Source: Camellia lanceoleosa
Lineage: Eukaryota > Streptophyta > Magnoliopsida > Ericales > Theaceae
Direction: 5' to 3'
DNA length: 64,000 nt
Assembly: GCA_025200525.1 (NCBI GenBank)
Contig: CM045761.1
Span: 42,478,190 to 42,542,189 of the forward strand
Both the position numbers and the translations under genes were made by a program. A model generated the notes under the pieces. That model worked only from the letters and a program-made list of their open reading frames with translations. It was not told the origin of the DNA and did no database searches. Positions within the stretch are counted from its first letter, which is position 1, and each line of letters begins with the position of its first letter. Of this stretch, positions 44,792 through 56,024 are shown in pieces.

Positions 44792-45675
44792 TCATAAAAA
44801 AATTATAGAACAAATCCATCTTCATTAATGGGTCATTAAGCCATTTTTAAACCTATACACAAAAGGGGTTTGCAAAAAATTAAAGAAAATCAAGTAATTA
44901 ATTTTGATGGATTCTTACTCGGTGACCAGAATTATGTTAGCACCCAAATCTTTCAACAGTAATGCAGTACTCGATAAGGACCTTTTTAGCCGTCTAGAAG
45001 ATGAAATCAAAAGTATGCACGTAAAAAACTGGTTTCAATTAATTCGCCATTAAGGCATTTTTGAAGCTATTATAAAAAAAAAGAGGCTAGAAAAAATTAA
45101 AGAAAATTAAGTAGTTAATCTTGTGACCAAACTTATATTAGGGATTTCCACTCTAATCTTCCAACACTAATGTAGTACTCAATGAGTTCCTTTTTCGGTT
45201 CTAGAGATCCAAATTATACACCTAACCTGTCAATGTGTAATAAAGGCATTTTTAAAGTTATAAACAAAAAAAAAATTAAATATATATTTTAAAAAGTCAA
45301 GTAATTAATCTTTCTATACCGATTGTAGGTGACCAAAATTATTTTAGGGTTTTCCACTCTTATCTTCCAAATTACCATTACTGCATGCAAATTGCCTCTA
45401 GTAATTTTTGGGCATTTGATTTTCAAATTACACTAGCAAATTATTGCAACCTACGCATGTGTTAATACTTCTTGAGTAATATTATACAAACAAAAGTTTC
45501 ATACATAAAGATATGTTTCATTGTGAACCTTTTACTTCAAAATAAAATACTATTAAAGATAAATTCTTTTACAATAATATTGTCAAATTTTTTGTATGAA
45601 TTTTATTTATATTTAAAATGTCACACTAATAGAGGTAGGGATGATTTCATAGGACTTGCGTTTGATTTCTAAAAG

Positions 45676-45809
45676 AATAATACTAGAAATCTTAAAAATT
45701 CTATTAAAATTTTTACCAAATATCTATGAGACTCACACAATGTAACTCTCATGTGGGTCTCACATCCATGTAAGACATTTAATAGAACTTTTAAAATCTC
45801 TAACATTTT
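45676..45809. mobile_element. MITE, family A copy 2
   Basis: 134 bp with the same inverted ends (AATACTAGAAATCTTAAAAA; inverse AAATGTTAGAGATTTTAAAA) and a centre related to copy 1 (TGTGGGTCTCACAT versus TGTGGGACTCGCATG). Confidence 0.7.
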
Positions 45810-45918
45810 TGTTTCTAAAATATAGTTTGGCTTGGGCCCCATTCAATTACCTAATTACGATCCATTTGCAAATTACAATGTATTATGCATATTATTTGTC
45901 CTCTCAATAAATAAATAA

Positions 45919-46266
45919 AGGGTAAATTACAAATACATCCTTGAGATTTGTTTAAAGTATAGATTGTCCTCTGTGGTTTGAAAAATGACAAATACCTCTT
46001 TATTAGTATTTTTTATTTAACAAAATTAATTAAAAAAATGAAATTCATAATTGATCTCCTATACAATAATAAAATTACATAAATTATTAATTGAAATATA
46101 TTTCTAACATCATTAAAAAAATTATTAATTAACTTGATGATTTATTAATAAAATGAGCGATTTGTTATGAAATTAGAAACCTCAAGAGTGAAATATAATT
46201 TCTAAAATTACAGGGACAATTCATATTTTAATCAAACCTCAAGAAGTATATTTGTAATTTACCCCT
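45919..46266. mobile_element. MITE with GGGTAAATTACAAATA ends, 9-bp flanks
   Basis: Left end GGGTAAATTACAAATACATC and right end its inverse (GTATATTTGTAATTTACCCC), with inverted similarity for about 60 bp. It is flanked by AATAAATAA on both sides (before 45919 and after 46266), compatible with a Mutator-type 9-bp duplication, though the flank is simple sequence. Confidence 0.7.
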
Positions 46267-46450
46267 AAATAAATAACCTTAAAGGACAGGTCAGGGAACC
46301 CGTAGTAATGAAAGTTTACACAACTAGACAGATAATTTATTAGCCTTAGCTAAAGATATTTTGACAAAAAAGGGAAAAATTATTTTGCGACTTTTAAATT
46401 TTTAATCAAAGGAGTGCCAAAGTCAACTTCTAGAATTAAAATAAAATAAA

Positions 46451-46871
46451 AAAGTAAATTACATTTTTCATCCTTTGCTTTGCATTCGAAATTCACTTTT
46501 TGGTCCATCATTTTCTAATCGCAATAATTAAGTTCTGGAGTTTCAACTCTAGTTACGCAATAGTCTTCTATCACTCACCATTTAAAAATAAAAAGAACAA
46601 AAAAAACAAAAACTGAAAATGTTCACATGATGGTTAAGTGAGCACGTTTTAAAGGCAATAAAGGAAAAAGATTATGAAAAAATTATAATTTTCACCTTTT
46701 AATTTTTACTCAAATCACACTTTAATTATTTATATTTCTACTTTCTCTCAAATTTTAAATGACGGAATAGCGAAAGGATTATAAAACTCGAGTGGAAATT
46801 TAAAGACTTAATTGTTGCATTAAAATGAGGAGATTAAAATGAAAATTAAATTGTGTAAAGTATAATTTACC
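46451..46871. mobile_element. Diverged MITE related to GGTAAATTAYA ends
   Basis: Left AAGTAAATTACATTTTTCAT and right inverse GGGTAAATTATACTTTACAC. Long but degenerate inverted arms of about 110 bp; the AATTAAGT(T/C) words align in the two arms. Confidence 0.55.
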
Positions 46872-47343
46872 CAAATCAAAATAATACTCAACACTCAGAA
46901 GCAATGACCAGATACCTTTTTGCAAAATGACTTGTATGATCCAAAACAAAAAGATAAACTGGGAATGAGGTACAAAGAACAAAATTGAAAAGGACTAGTT
47001 ATGTTGCTTGTTTTATTGTTTTTATCTACTAGTTATATACCTGTTCATAATAATTGTCATCTTTTATTTTTTATTTTTTTATTTAGCATTTGATATGACA
47101 TGTTCATAGTGAAGGACCCATTTTATCAATAATTATGAACATGCGACATTAAATAATAAAACAATATAGAGTTGTTGGTTTCTTTGAATTTTTTCCTCTT
47201 TCGTAGGGTAAAAATTTAATAGCAAACATTTAAATTTGTAATTAATCAATAAATTTTTCGATTACAAAAGGGAATTGAAGTTATTACATTATCTTGCTAC
47301 TCTACCTATCAGAATAAAAAAAATACATGTAAAATACACAAAA
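46872..47343. other. AT-rich, no recognised feature
   Basis: No credible reading frame and no inverted ends assignable. Confidence 0.45.
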
Positions 47344-47593
47344 GCCCTGTTTGTTAAAGCTGTAGAAAAATACTTACAGCTTATACCTTAACAGCTTATA
47401 GCTTATAATTATGAACATAAGCTGATTTCTGACTTATAAATTAAATTTCTCCTACCCCACTCAAAGAATAAATTGATTTCTGACTTACAAAAAACTATAA
47501 GTTGTATTGTTAAGCTAAACCAAACACATCAAAATAACTTAAATTAAGCTGAAAGCTGAAATAAACTGAAATTAAACTGTACCAAACAGGGCC
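47344..47593. mobile_element. MITE with GCCCTGTTTG ends
   Basis: GCCCTGTTTGTTAAAGCTGT at the left; the right end is the inverse (GTACCAAACAGGGC). About 250 bp, with AGCTTATA-rich interior. Ends resemble Tourist/hAT-like MITEs; target duplication not resolved. Confidence 0.65.
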
Positions 47594-47617
47594 AAATTAG
47601 AATCTACTTCTATTTTT

Positions 47618-47760
47618 AAGCCTCGTTTGGGAAGTGGCTAAAATAGTCAAAAAGTCAAAAAGTCAACTAAAACACATCACATCACCTCTCTACTTTTCTG
47701 CACATATTTTCGTAAAAAATTAAAAAATTATTAAAATAGCATGTTCCCAAACTAAGCCTT
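47618..47760. mobile_element. MITE with AAGCCTCGTTTGGGAA ends
   Basis: 143 bp. Left AAGCCTCGTTTGGGAAGTGG, right TTCCCAAACTAAGCCTT. The interior has the tandem AGTCAAAAAGTCAAAAAGTC. The GTTTGGGA end and AAAGTCAA core recur in several copies across 47.6-62.9 kb. Confidence 0.65.
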
Positions 47761-47924
47761 ACTCCTATGGAACAGAAAGATAAAACTAGAGTGAAATAAA
47801 TAAAATTATGGTTTGACAGAGTTTGATTTGGATGAGTTTCATATTAAAAACTTCATTTACTACTAAAGCGTAAATTACACAGACATCCCCTCTATTTTTT
47901 TAAAATCACACCGTTATTTCTTTT

Positions 47925-48304
47925 GGCGTTATTTGGGAAGTAAAGATTAAGATAAAAATAGCTAATATAGTGAAAATAGTCAATAAGCATATACAAACAA
48001 AAGTCCATCACGTGACTTTACAAGACTATATGGACAAGTTGTCAAATGACGCTTTTACTCCTATGATTTAATAGTTGTTGCTTGTATTTGCACGAAAGAA
48101 TATTGTCATATCACTCCCTCCTATGCTTGGGAATAACATCATTGTTGTAGGGTATTTTAGTCATTTAACCATCTTAATATCATTTCAAACATATTTTTTA
48201 ATAAAAAAAAAAAAAACCAACCCTTCTTCACAAATAAAAAAAAAAAAAACTTAAACAACCTATTAAAATAGTCAAAAAAATAACGTATTGCCAAACAGAG
48301 CTTT
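47925..48304. mobile_element. Nested MITE, GTTTGGGA family
   Basis: Left GGCGTTATTTGGGAAGTAAA; right inverse AAAAGCTCTGTTTGGCAATA. The interior again has AAAATAGTCAA words. Confidence 0.5.
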
Positions 48305-48437
48305 TATTTTCTAAAATATCAGTACACTCCCTTACTTTAGAAAATTATGTAACTGTCTACCGCTTTTGTTGGTCAACCGTCCATTGACTTAATAAAAGTT
48401 GATGATGTGAGCAAAACAAATCTTTTAAATCTATAAT

Positions 48438-48598
48438 AAAAAATGTCTTGTAACTCAAATTTTGTGGTTTAAAAGTGATTTAAATGGCCAAAACGACGTC
48501 GTTTTGGCCATTTTTGTATTGTTCTGTACTCAAAACGACGTCGTTTTGACCATTTGAGCCACTTTTGAGCCACAAAATTTAAGCTACATAGCATTGTT
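48438..48598. mobile_element. Foldback MITE with AAACGACGTCGTTT palindromes
   Basis: Arms of about 60 bp (TGTAACTCAAATTTTGTGG at the left; inverse TGTAGCTTAAATTTTGTGG). Each contains AAAACGACGTCGTTTT; the left copy extends to a 32-bp perfect palindrome (48482-48513). AATCTATAAT directly flanks both sides (48428-48437, 48599-48608), a probable 10-bp target duplication. The same core occurs once at about 18937 outside a recognisable element. Confidence 0.75.
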
Positions 48599-48883
48599 AA
48601 TCTATAATTTACCCTTCATTTTGGCAACAACAGTAAAAAATTAGTTTTTTGACTTTTTAATTTTTTTAATCAAAAAACTCTTTTTTTTTTTATCCAAAAC
48701 AATCCAATTTTTTTCCAAAAAAGCCAAAAAATTAAAAAATCAATCTTTTATCAACTTCCCAAAACACCCAAAAAAAACTATTTCTTCTCAATTAAAGACC
48801 ATATGATAAGCATTTAGGATACTCCTCAGAGGCAGCCTGTAGCAATTGGTAGGCAAAAGAAGCATGTAAAGAAATCGAGAAAT

Positions 48884-49018
48884 GTTTTGTGCTCCTAAAA
48901 ACTGTGCTCCTAATGTCCCTAATTTTCAATTTGGGCAACTTTTTCTTTTTTTTTTTTTTTTTTTTTACTTGACATGGAAATTAAGGACATTAGGGACACA
49001 ATTTTTAGGAGACGAAAC
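48884..49018. mobile_element. MITE with 44-bp inverted ends
   Basis: GTTTTGTGCTCCTAAAAACT...TAATGTCCCTAATTTTC on the left mirrors GTTTCGTCTCCTAAAAATTG...on the right. A T run fills the centre. About 135 bp in total. Confidence 0.75.
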
Positions 49019-49089
49019 AATGCCCAAAGATATATTGCATGGGCTTAGTATTGGCGGGACCATTTATTTAAGAAGAAATTATAAGACAT

Positions 49090-49828
49090 TGGGATGTTAA
49101 GAAATTTTTTATCAAAAGATATGGTGTAACTTTTGCTATGATTTTTTTATGCATAGAAAAGGTTGCACCTCTACATGTTTATAATTATTTTTATTCTTTT
49201 ATATTGATTTACAGTATAATTTGTCCTTTATTTAATGGTAAGAATTTTATTAGGCATGCTATAAATAATCAAAATTTTAATGTATGCTGAAAATTTAGAG
49301 AAATTTTAATGTGAGCACCTTAAAATAGTATATATGATATGCATTTTATAACATCATAAGAAAATTTGTAATATAAATTAATAAGTGACCCAACTTTTCT
49401 CATTACCAAAAAAAAAAAAAAAAACACTCTTTACTCACCGCATAAAAATGTAACTTTTACATTAGAGTACATATCATAAATTCACGAGTACTACTATATA
49501 TCATTTTTTTTTTCATATTTTTATATCACCAAAGTACATAACAAAATATTATTTACTATCATTAATATTTAATAATTAACTCAAAACAAGGGAACCAATT
49601 ATGAGTATTTATATAGGAGGTGATATAAAATAGTGACAAAAAAAATCAATGACATATAGCATTTTCCTAAATCCTCCATTTGTAATTTTTACCACAAATT
49701 TGCATAATACATAAACATTCCATAAAAAATTATAACTGTCTTACGATATGCCATTTTATAAAAGCACACATCATATATTTTTCCATATATTTAAACTTAA
49801 TTTTAATCCACATTTTAAATTTAGACAT
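49090..49828. other. AT-rich region with TAACTTTT/CCACAAA words
   Basis: Shares words (TGTAACTTTTAC, ATATCATAAATTC, AATTTTTACCACAAA, TAACTGTCTTACGAT) with 43500-43740 in similar order, so both are remnants of one dispersed repeat. No gene. Confidence 0.45.
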
Positions 49829-51112
49829 TGTTACCCAAAAGGTAACAAAAGAGGGGTGAATTGGATTTCTACAAATTAAAACTAATAATTACCCAATAAA
49901 AACTTGACAACTAGTACAGTAGGTATAACAGATAATAATCACAATAATATTAGATGAACATCACAGTTAAAGCAATTTATAGAGATGAAGGAAGAAAACG
50001 CAAAAACAATTTATGGTGTTTCGGCTTTAACCAAACCTACGTCCACTCTTTAAGTTTCACTTGAGATTTTTCACTATACTTCTAGTTTCACTAGAGTGCT
50101 AGCAACTTCATATACATGGAGCAATCCTCCACAAATTTCGTAACTTCATAGGGATGCTAGTAACCTCATACACATGAAGCAATCATCCATAGATTTTCTA
50201 GCTTTACAGGAAAGCTAGTGCCGTCTTACAATTTGGTGATGAGTGTTTTTGCTTTCAAAGAAAGTTTCAATAAATAACCTCTCACAGGTAGATACAAAAT
50301 AATTAAGGTCTCAGATTTTCTATAAAATCTCTCAAAGGTAAATAAACTTAAGGCTAAGGCTCAGTGTATATTTTATGAAGGTTGAATGAAACAAAGATTT
50401 AGAACTCTTCAGGTAACTCAGAGAAGATAGAATGTGTGATTGATGAAGAATGAAAGAATATTTCTTGCACTTGGTTTTCTTCACTCTGTATATTTCTCTA
50501 TTCTATATAAGAGCTTTGTTATATACAAAGTTCAATGCTCTATATCTTTCTCCTTACCGTTGGTTTCTTCCCATTGGTGATGGTGAGATAATATACACAA
50601 AATCAATGTCAGCCTTTGTCTCTAGTCCATGTGAGTTTTGCTCGTTGGAAAATGGGTGTGAATCAGCTAGTTGTAGGAAAGTTGAACTTTGAAAAATAGT
50701 CGTTGCAGAACTGATTCATATAGAGTGGTCGTCCACCCGGATATCCAGAGTCATCATTTACACTAGATGGTCATCCGTCCAGTCGTCCACCCGGATGATC
50801 GCGCGGTCAACCATGTAGTCAAGCAAACTTGGCAAAATTTACTCTAACTGGTCAACCACCCAATGTTAGCTTTGACCTCCTGTTTTGCTGCTCTTTGCTG
50901 TTGTGTTCTACTACTTGATTCTTGCTTGTTTGAGCTACAGTTTTGGGTTTCTGATAAACATAAATAAGACAAAGAGAGAATGAATTATGACGTTAAATTT
51001 ATTATAAGATTTCAAACAATTTAATTCTTTCAAATAAATCAAAACATAAATCAAAACAAAATCATCAAAATCTATATTATTCATGCTATGGCTAAAAGAC
51101 ATTTTCATAGAT
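49829..51112. mobile_element. Probable LTR-type insertion
   Basis: Starts TGTTACCCAAAAGGTAACAA and then AGAGGGGTGAATTGG, a phrase common at one end of plant LTRs. It has no credible gene; the GTCGTCCACCCGGAT motif is repeated at 50728 and 50784. The sequence before it (AAACTTAATTTTAATCCACA, 49793 on) is repeated after it (AAACTTAATTTAATCGATAT, 51113 on) for nearly 40 bp. That suggests insertion, with flank duplication, into a repeat. Its right end is not precisely defined. Confidence 0.4.
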
Positions 51113-51152
51113 TAAACTTAATTTAATCGATATTTTAAAATTTAGATATTTT

Positions 51153-52229
51153 TCTAGATAAAAATTTTGAGTGCACATTGGAGTTTTATTTCATGCTTAC
51201 CATTTTGGGTAATAGGTCTGATCCAAGTATTTTTTTTTTTTTTTAAAAAAAAAAGAAAGCAACAACAACAACAACTTACCCAACTGTAATTTATTTATAA
51301 TCCATACTGGTGAAGGCCAATCTTGCTATATTACTTGGGTAGAAGACAATCTTATTAAATTTTCTTATATTACTTTGGTAAGCTTGTTGGCAATGGTGTG
51401 GTATTGAGACATTATAGAATTGTTTTTGGATATTCATCAATAGATTGAAGGTTGATTGAACAAGTCTTTTCATCACTGTAGTTGGTCAATCATGATACTC
51501 TTATTCATCAATATAGAGAGAGACAGGTGGGGGAAGAAAGTATTTTATTTGTTAATTTTGACTTTGGGGTAATTTGGAAAGATTGGTTTTTTAGTTTTTT
51601 GTTTTTAATTTTTTGATTTTTTTTTTTGTCATATTACTTGTCTATTTTTTTATATAAAAAATTTTAAAATATCAAAAAATTAATTTTTTATCATCTTTTC
51701 AAAACATCACTTTGTTAATAAGGGCATTATAATAACTTCACTTCATCTTCTTCTTCTTCTTTTTTTATTTTTTATTTTTTTTTAAGGATGCCACCTGACG
51801 GGGTGTAATTGATATTTTAAAGGAGAGAGGATAACAGTGTGATTTTGTGGTCCGTATAATCTACCCTTTACCAAAAATTTTAATGATTTCCAGACTTTTT
51901 ACGATGATTCAGACTGACAAAACTTATGCATTAATTTTAAGAGTTGGCAGGCCTGTAGCATCAGGACACTTGGAATTTAAGGGAATGGGAACAATGCTTT
52001 AGGAGAAGTTATTTAATATGTTAAAAAAATAAATACCCAAAAAAATATGTTCAAATTTTTAAAAATTATTTATGCCTCAAAAAAAATTTGTATGAAAATG
52101 TATTTTTATTTTTCAATTTTTTATAGAAATTTTTATTTTTATTTTGCTTAAAAATTTATTTTTAAAAACTTTTAAGTTATTTGCCTGCGGTATATGTGCT
52201 TTTATTGTCAATGGATCGATATGGATATT
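51153..52229. other. AT-rich, remnants of MITE arms
   Basis: T- and A-runs and a GTTTTTTAGTTTTTTG-type piece of the AAAGTCAA family (about 51580-51720). A partial GGGTAAATTATA-type arm in inverse orientation lies at 51790-51880. No gene. Confidence 0.45.
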
Positions 52230-52234
52230 GTAGT
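52230..52234. other. Target-site duplication GTAGT (left)
   Basis: GTAGT precedes TGTGGGTATTG, the inverse of the LTR end CCCACA. It is repeated at 57353-57357 directly after the right-hand LTR end CCACA. Confidence 0.75.
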
Positions 52235-52751
52235 TGTGGGTATTGATTTTTAACCCTACAACCAAACATGAAATTTAGTTGGAAAACACATAGAAAAATA
52301 AATTAAACCAAATACTTGCACATAAGGAGACAAGAAATACTACAGTAGCTCGTCCACCTAAGGCACTCCGACGATCAACTTAATAATTTATCTCACAAGA
52401 TATTAGCTCAAATTAAGAGCTCACAAGATAAATCACATACCTTAGACTCACAGGATGCATTACTTTTATAATGATCAATGTCCAACTCCTCCTAGAAGTT
52501 TTATTTCATGGACTCTATCATTTATAAGGATATCAATTATCCAAAACTCCTCCTATTTGGATTAAGATCAACCATCTTAAGAGTCCAACCTTATCCAAAT
52601 AGAGAATCTATCGTCATCTATGACTCTAGTCCTTTATTTGAATATCTTATATTCAGATGTGATTTGACCATATCTCGGCCAATCAAAATCATCCACGTGG
52701 CACCTCAGCTAACCATCTAGGCTACGTGGACAATTCAAAATTATGTCCTCA
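52235..52751 (-). repeat. LTR copy a (minus), 3' LTR of the long copy
   Basis: On the minus strand it runs TGAGGACATAATTTTG to AATACCCACA. It is more diverged from the three plus copies than they are from each other. Confidence 0.85.
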
Positions 52752-55225
52752 CAATTACCTCCTAAGTTCTATTACCTCGGCAATCTGAGGTGATGGAACT
52801 TATATTGTCTGATCTTCCAACATATCGGCTAAACAACATACTATAGATACTCCTTTAACCAAGATCATGACTCGTCGGCGTCAAGAGACAAGGACTCAAG
52901 TGTCCACTCATCAAGAATCAAGAACCAACATGTTCTTTCAACCAAGATCAACATATCAACCAAGATCGCATTACTAGCTGAGATTGTGACTCGCTAGTTC
53001 AAGAATTCCAAGAACCCAATACGAGTGTGAGCTATCACACCATAACTGCCTCAACCATATTACCTCCACGTGTCATCACCAGATTAGAGCATACCAATCA
53101 CATATCTATCATGTCGCATCAATTCTGCTTCATACTGCCTAATGTTTGCAAGGGCACGTCACCCAAGGATTCGAAATCATAACTTTTTGCTGCCCTTTTC
53201 CAATTCCAACAAAACCTTTTCACTTTTCCATTTCGTCTCTCTTTGTGTCCCCAGACTCTCTCTCTTGGCCTCTACAAACCATCATTATTGTTCTTGAAAC
53301 TTTCATTGCTGTGAATACTCTATCTGTGCCCAAGGTTTAAACTCTACTAATACTTTTTCAGTTGCTCCATACACCAACCTATCATTTCAATGGTAGTGCA
53401 AACACTGACATAGCGACAACCTTGCCGCCAAAACCAAGAGAAGGAAACACCAAGGTCCTAAGCTCCAATCCTACGACCATAACAATCCTCTAATCTCTCT
53501 ATCTGCTACATACTAAAGAGTAGCCATCGCCATAACCAAGGACGACATGTCTCGCCAACTCTTATCGTAGAAGACCTTCTTGCTGACATCCCTGATGTCA
53601 TAATTGTGCAATCCACTTTATCTCTTCATAGTTAATCTAATATACTCATGCCTCTAGCAATTCAAAACCTCGGAAGAGAAGCACATGAAGCAAAAAGACC
53701 AAGTTACTGCTACCAAAGTCAACGCATGAAAAGCCGAGGCCATTACTAAGGCCGCTAAAAAGAAAATTGTTGAAGTTGAGAAGAAACTAGCAAAGGTACT
53801 AACCAAGGAGCAGACGTAAAGGCCTATCAATAAGGCCAAGACTCCGTCTGAGATCAATATAAAGAGCAAGTCAACATCTCGGATAAAACCATCATCTCGG
53901 ATCATGTCATCTCGGGCACAAGTGTTATCCCGAATACCTTCATCTCACCAAATTTGTTTGAAAATTTCACAAAGTATCACTTTCAAATCACTGACTCAGT
54001 CTTCATTAACTTGCCTCTACTCTCTGCCCCTTAATGTAAATGTAAGTTATAATTTAGGTTCACATTAAGGACATAGTAGCTCAGTCTTGCCTAAGTCTGA
54101 CTTAGATATCCATGACTGACGTCATCGTATTTAGCTCGCCTAAATAAAACACTTAAGGCTTAATTTTAGTGCACTGAGAGTACTACCTACCTCGGCTTTT
54201 CGTACAAACTAGCCAAATCATGGCTGGTTTTGCCTTGTTTCTTTTTTAAACATCTTTTTAACTTAGTTCAGCTCTGCCTTCCCGACAAGTCTAAGTTAAA
54301 CGCACAGTTCCTCGTTGGAACATCACTTTAACTTATTTTCAGCTCTACCTTTTTAGCAAGCCTAAGTTAACTCGCTTAGGGGTCGTTCCTTGCTCAAGGG
54401 TCATTCATTCAATTGCATTTCAATGGTCATTCATTTCGATTTATTCTTAACTTCAGTTATCGACATCATTAGAGCCGAGCTCAAAATTTCATTAAGACAC
54501 ATTCCAAGGTCTCGACAATTTTCTAATCTCGGGTAGACTTTGTTTTCTCTCAACTCTGTTTGCTTCCGATAAGTTCTAATGTTTTTAAAATTGTTCACCT
54601 AGGTTAAACTCTTTTCATATCGGATCTGCCAACCTAGGTTGAGGCCTTTTCCTCTTAAATCTACACACTTAGATTGAACTCTTGTCTTCTCGAACCTACT
54701 CATCTAGGCCGAGATCTTGTCTTCTAGATCTGGGATCTGCTTACCTAGGTTGAGTTTTTCTCTTTTGGGATCGACTCATCTAGGCCGAAATCTTGTCTTC
54801 TAGATTATGGGATCTGCTCACTTAGGTTGAGCTCTTGTCTTCTTAGACCTACTCATTTCGGCCGAGATCTTGTCTTTTTGGATCTAGGATCTGCTCACTT
54901 AGGTTGAGCTATTCTTTTCTAGGATATACTCATCTAGGCCGAGATCTTGTATTTTGGGACTTACTCATCTAGGGTGAGGTCGTTCATCTAGGATCTGCTC
55001 ACGTAGGCCAAGTTATTCCATTTGGGGTCTGCTTACCTAACTCGATCCTTCCATACTTAAAGGTCGTCTTCATTTTCTCGGGAGCACTCATGCCCTCTAT
55101 CTTTGCATTCATCCCTTCTAGAAAGGTCTTCAATCCGTTAATGTCGAAACATTTTCTATCTTCACTAAACTCTTTGTCTCTGACATACTGATCTTGCACG
55201 ATAATGGCCATCTATTCCAACTAAG
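52752..55225 (-). pseudogene. Internal region of the long copy, coding remnants only
   Basis: 52752-52930 matches the 3' part of the miniature internals. At the PBS end, minus ORF 55211-54999 (70 residues, MAIIVQDQYVRDKEFSEDRK) is a possible gag start with no recognised motif. 54570-55020 is a repeat block. On the plus strand, 53680-53960 has a lysine-rich helical reading (KAEAITKAAKKKIVEVEKKL) with two stops, which may be an antisense coding remnant. No RT, integrase or protease motif was found, so the element was non-autonomous. Confidence 0.5.
54570..55020. repeat. Alternating 35-38-bp dimeric tandem repeat
   Basis: Two half-units alternate. Type A: ACTCATCTAGGCCGAGATCT then TGTCTTCTAG. 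Type B: CTGCTCACTTAGGTTGAGCT then CTTGTCTTCT. About six A/B pairs, each pair about 72 bp, with the last pairs degenerate. Confidence 0.75.
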
Positions 55226-55246
55226 TTTCCACAGACGACATCAAAT
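55226..55246 (-). promoter_or_regulatory. Primer-binding site of the long minus copy
   Basis: Minus strand ATTTGATGTCGTCTGTGGAA, the same site as at 55769 and 56561 on the plus strand. It should be preceded by the U5 end of a minus LTR, but instead abuts a plus-oriented LTR start. Confidence 0.7.
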
Positions 55247-55768
55247 TATGAGTTGTCCACGTGGTCTAGATAGTTAGCCGAAATGCTACGTCAGTGATTC
55301 TAATTGGCCGAGGTGTGGTCAAACCACATCTGAATCCGAAATGTTCAAATGAGGGACTAGAGTCCTAGATGATGGCAAGCTCTCTATTTGGGTAAGGTTA
55401 GACTCTTGAGAGAGTTTATCTTAATCCAAATAAAAAGAGTCTCGGATAAGTGATATCCTTGAAAAGGATAAAGTTCGTAAGACTTCTAGAGGTCGCGGAC
55501 ACTGCTAACTACAAAAGTAAGGCACCCATGTGAGTCTAAGGTATGCTTTTTGATTGTGAATTGTATACTTGTGTTAATATCTTTGAAAGATAAGTTGACT
55601 GAGTTGATCGTCGAAGTGCCTCCGGGTAAACAAGCCATCGTAGTATTTCTTATCTTCTTATGCGCAGGTGCTTGGCTTAATTTATTCTTCTTTGTACTCT
55701 CCAGCTAAGTTCCCTAGATCTTGGTAAGGAGATCTGTTTGGTTGTGAGGTCAAAAATCAGTACCCACA
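55243..55768 (+). repeat. LTR copy 1 (plus)
   Basis: Lacks the first 15 or so bases of the LTR (it starts at ATTATGAGTTGTCC). It ends TCAGTACCCACA. The TATA box is altered to TACAAAAG near 55513. Confidence 0.85.
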
Positions 55769-56024
55769 ATTTGGTATCGTCTATGAGAACTTAGTAAGAA
55801 TAGATGGCCAACATCCAGAAAAAAAGGACGAGAAGGATCATCTTGATTCTTAGTTATTGGTTTTTGACAAGTGGACATTTGAATTCTTATTTTTTGAAGC
55901 CAACGAGTCATGATCTTAGTCGGAAGAGTATCTCTAGCATATTGTTTAATTGACATATTGGAAGATCAAACGATATAGGTTCCATCACCTCATGCTGCCG
56001 AGGTAATAGAACCTATGGAGCAAT
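55769..56024 (+). other. Miniature internal domain 1
   Basis: 256 bp: PBS ATTTGGTATCGTCTATGAGA, then TAGATGGCCAACATCC, and an end CCTATGGAGCAAT before the next LTR. No coding capacity. Confidence 0.75.

Larger units (their letters stand above)
43956..45372 (+). repeat. Four diverged tandem units
   Basis: Units begin near 43956, 44815, 45029 and 45225. Each has a core CATTAAGGCATTTTT-like block, an AAATTAA block, TAATTAATCTT, and GTGACCAAAATTAT(G)TTAG. Most also contain ATCTTCCAACAGTAATG, an ACTCAATGAG-like word, CCTTTTT and CTAGA. Copy length without inserted MITEs is about 200 bp. The first unit is enlarged by two MITEs. Confidence 0.65.
47866..48618. mobile_element. Outer MITE carrying two nested MITEs
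   Basis: Left arm GCGTAAATTACACAGACATC and TTTAAAATCACACCGTTATT. Right arm ends ATCTATAATTTACCCTTC (inverse GAAGGGTAAATTATAGAT). The arms are separated by two further inverted-repeat elements at 47925-48304 and 48438-48598. A partial relative of the outer arm lies at about 51790-51880 in inverse orientation. Confidence 0.5.

Noticed and set aside
53654..53905. 83-residue minus ORF with hydrophobic segments
   Set aside because: Mirror image of a lysine-rich plus-strand reading; hydrophobicity is the expected antisense artefact.
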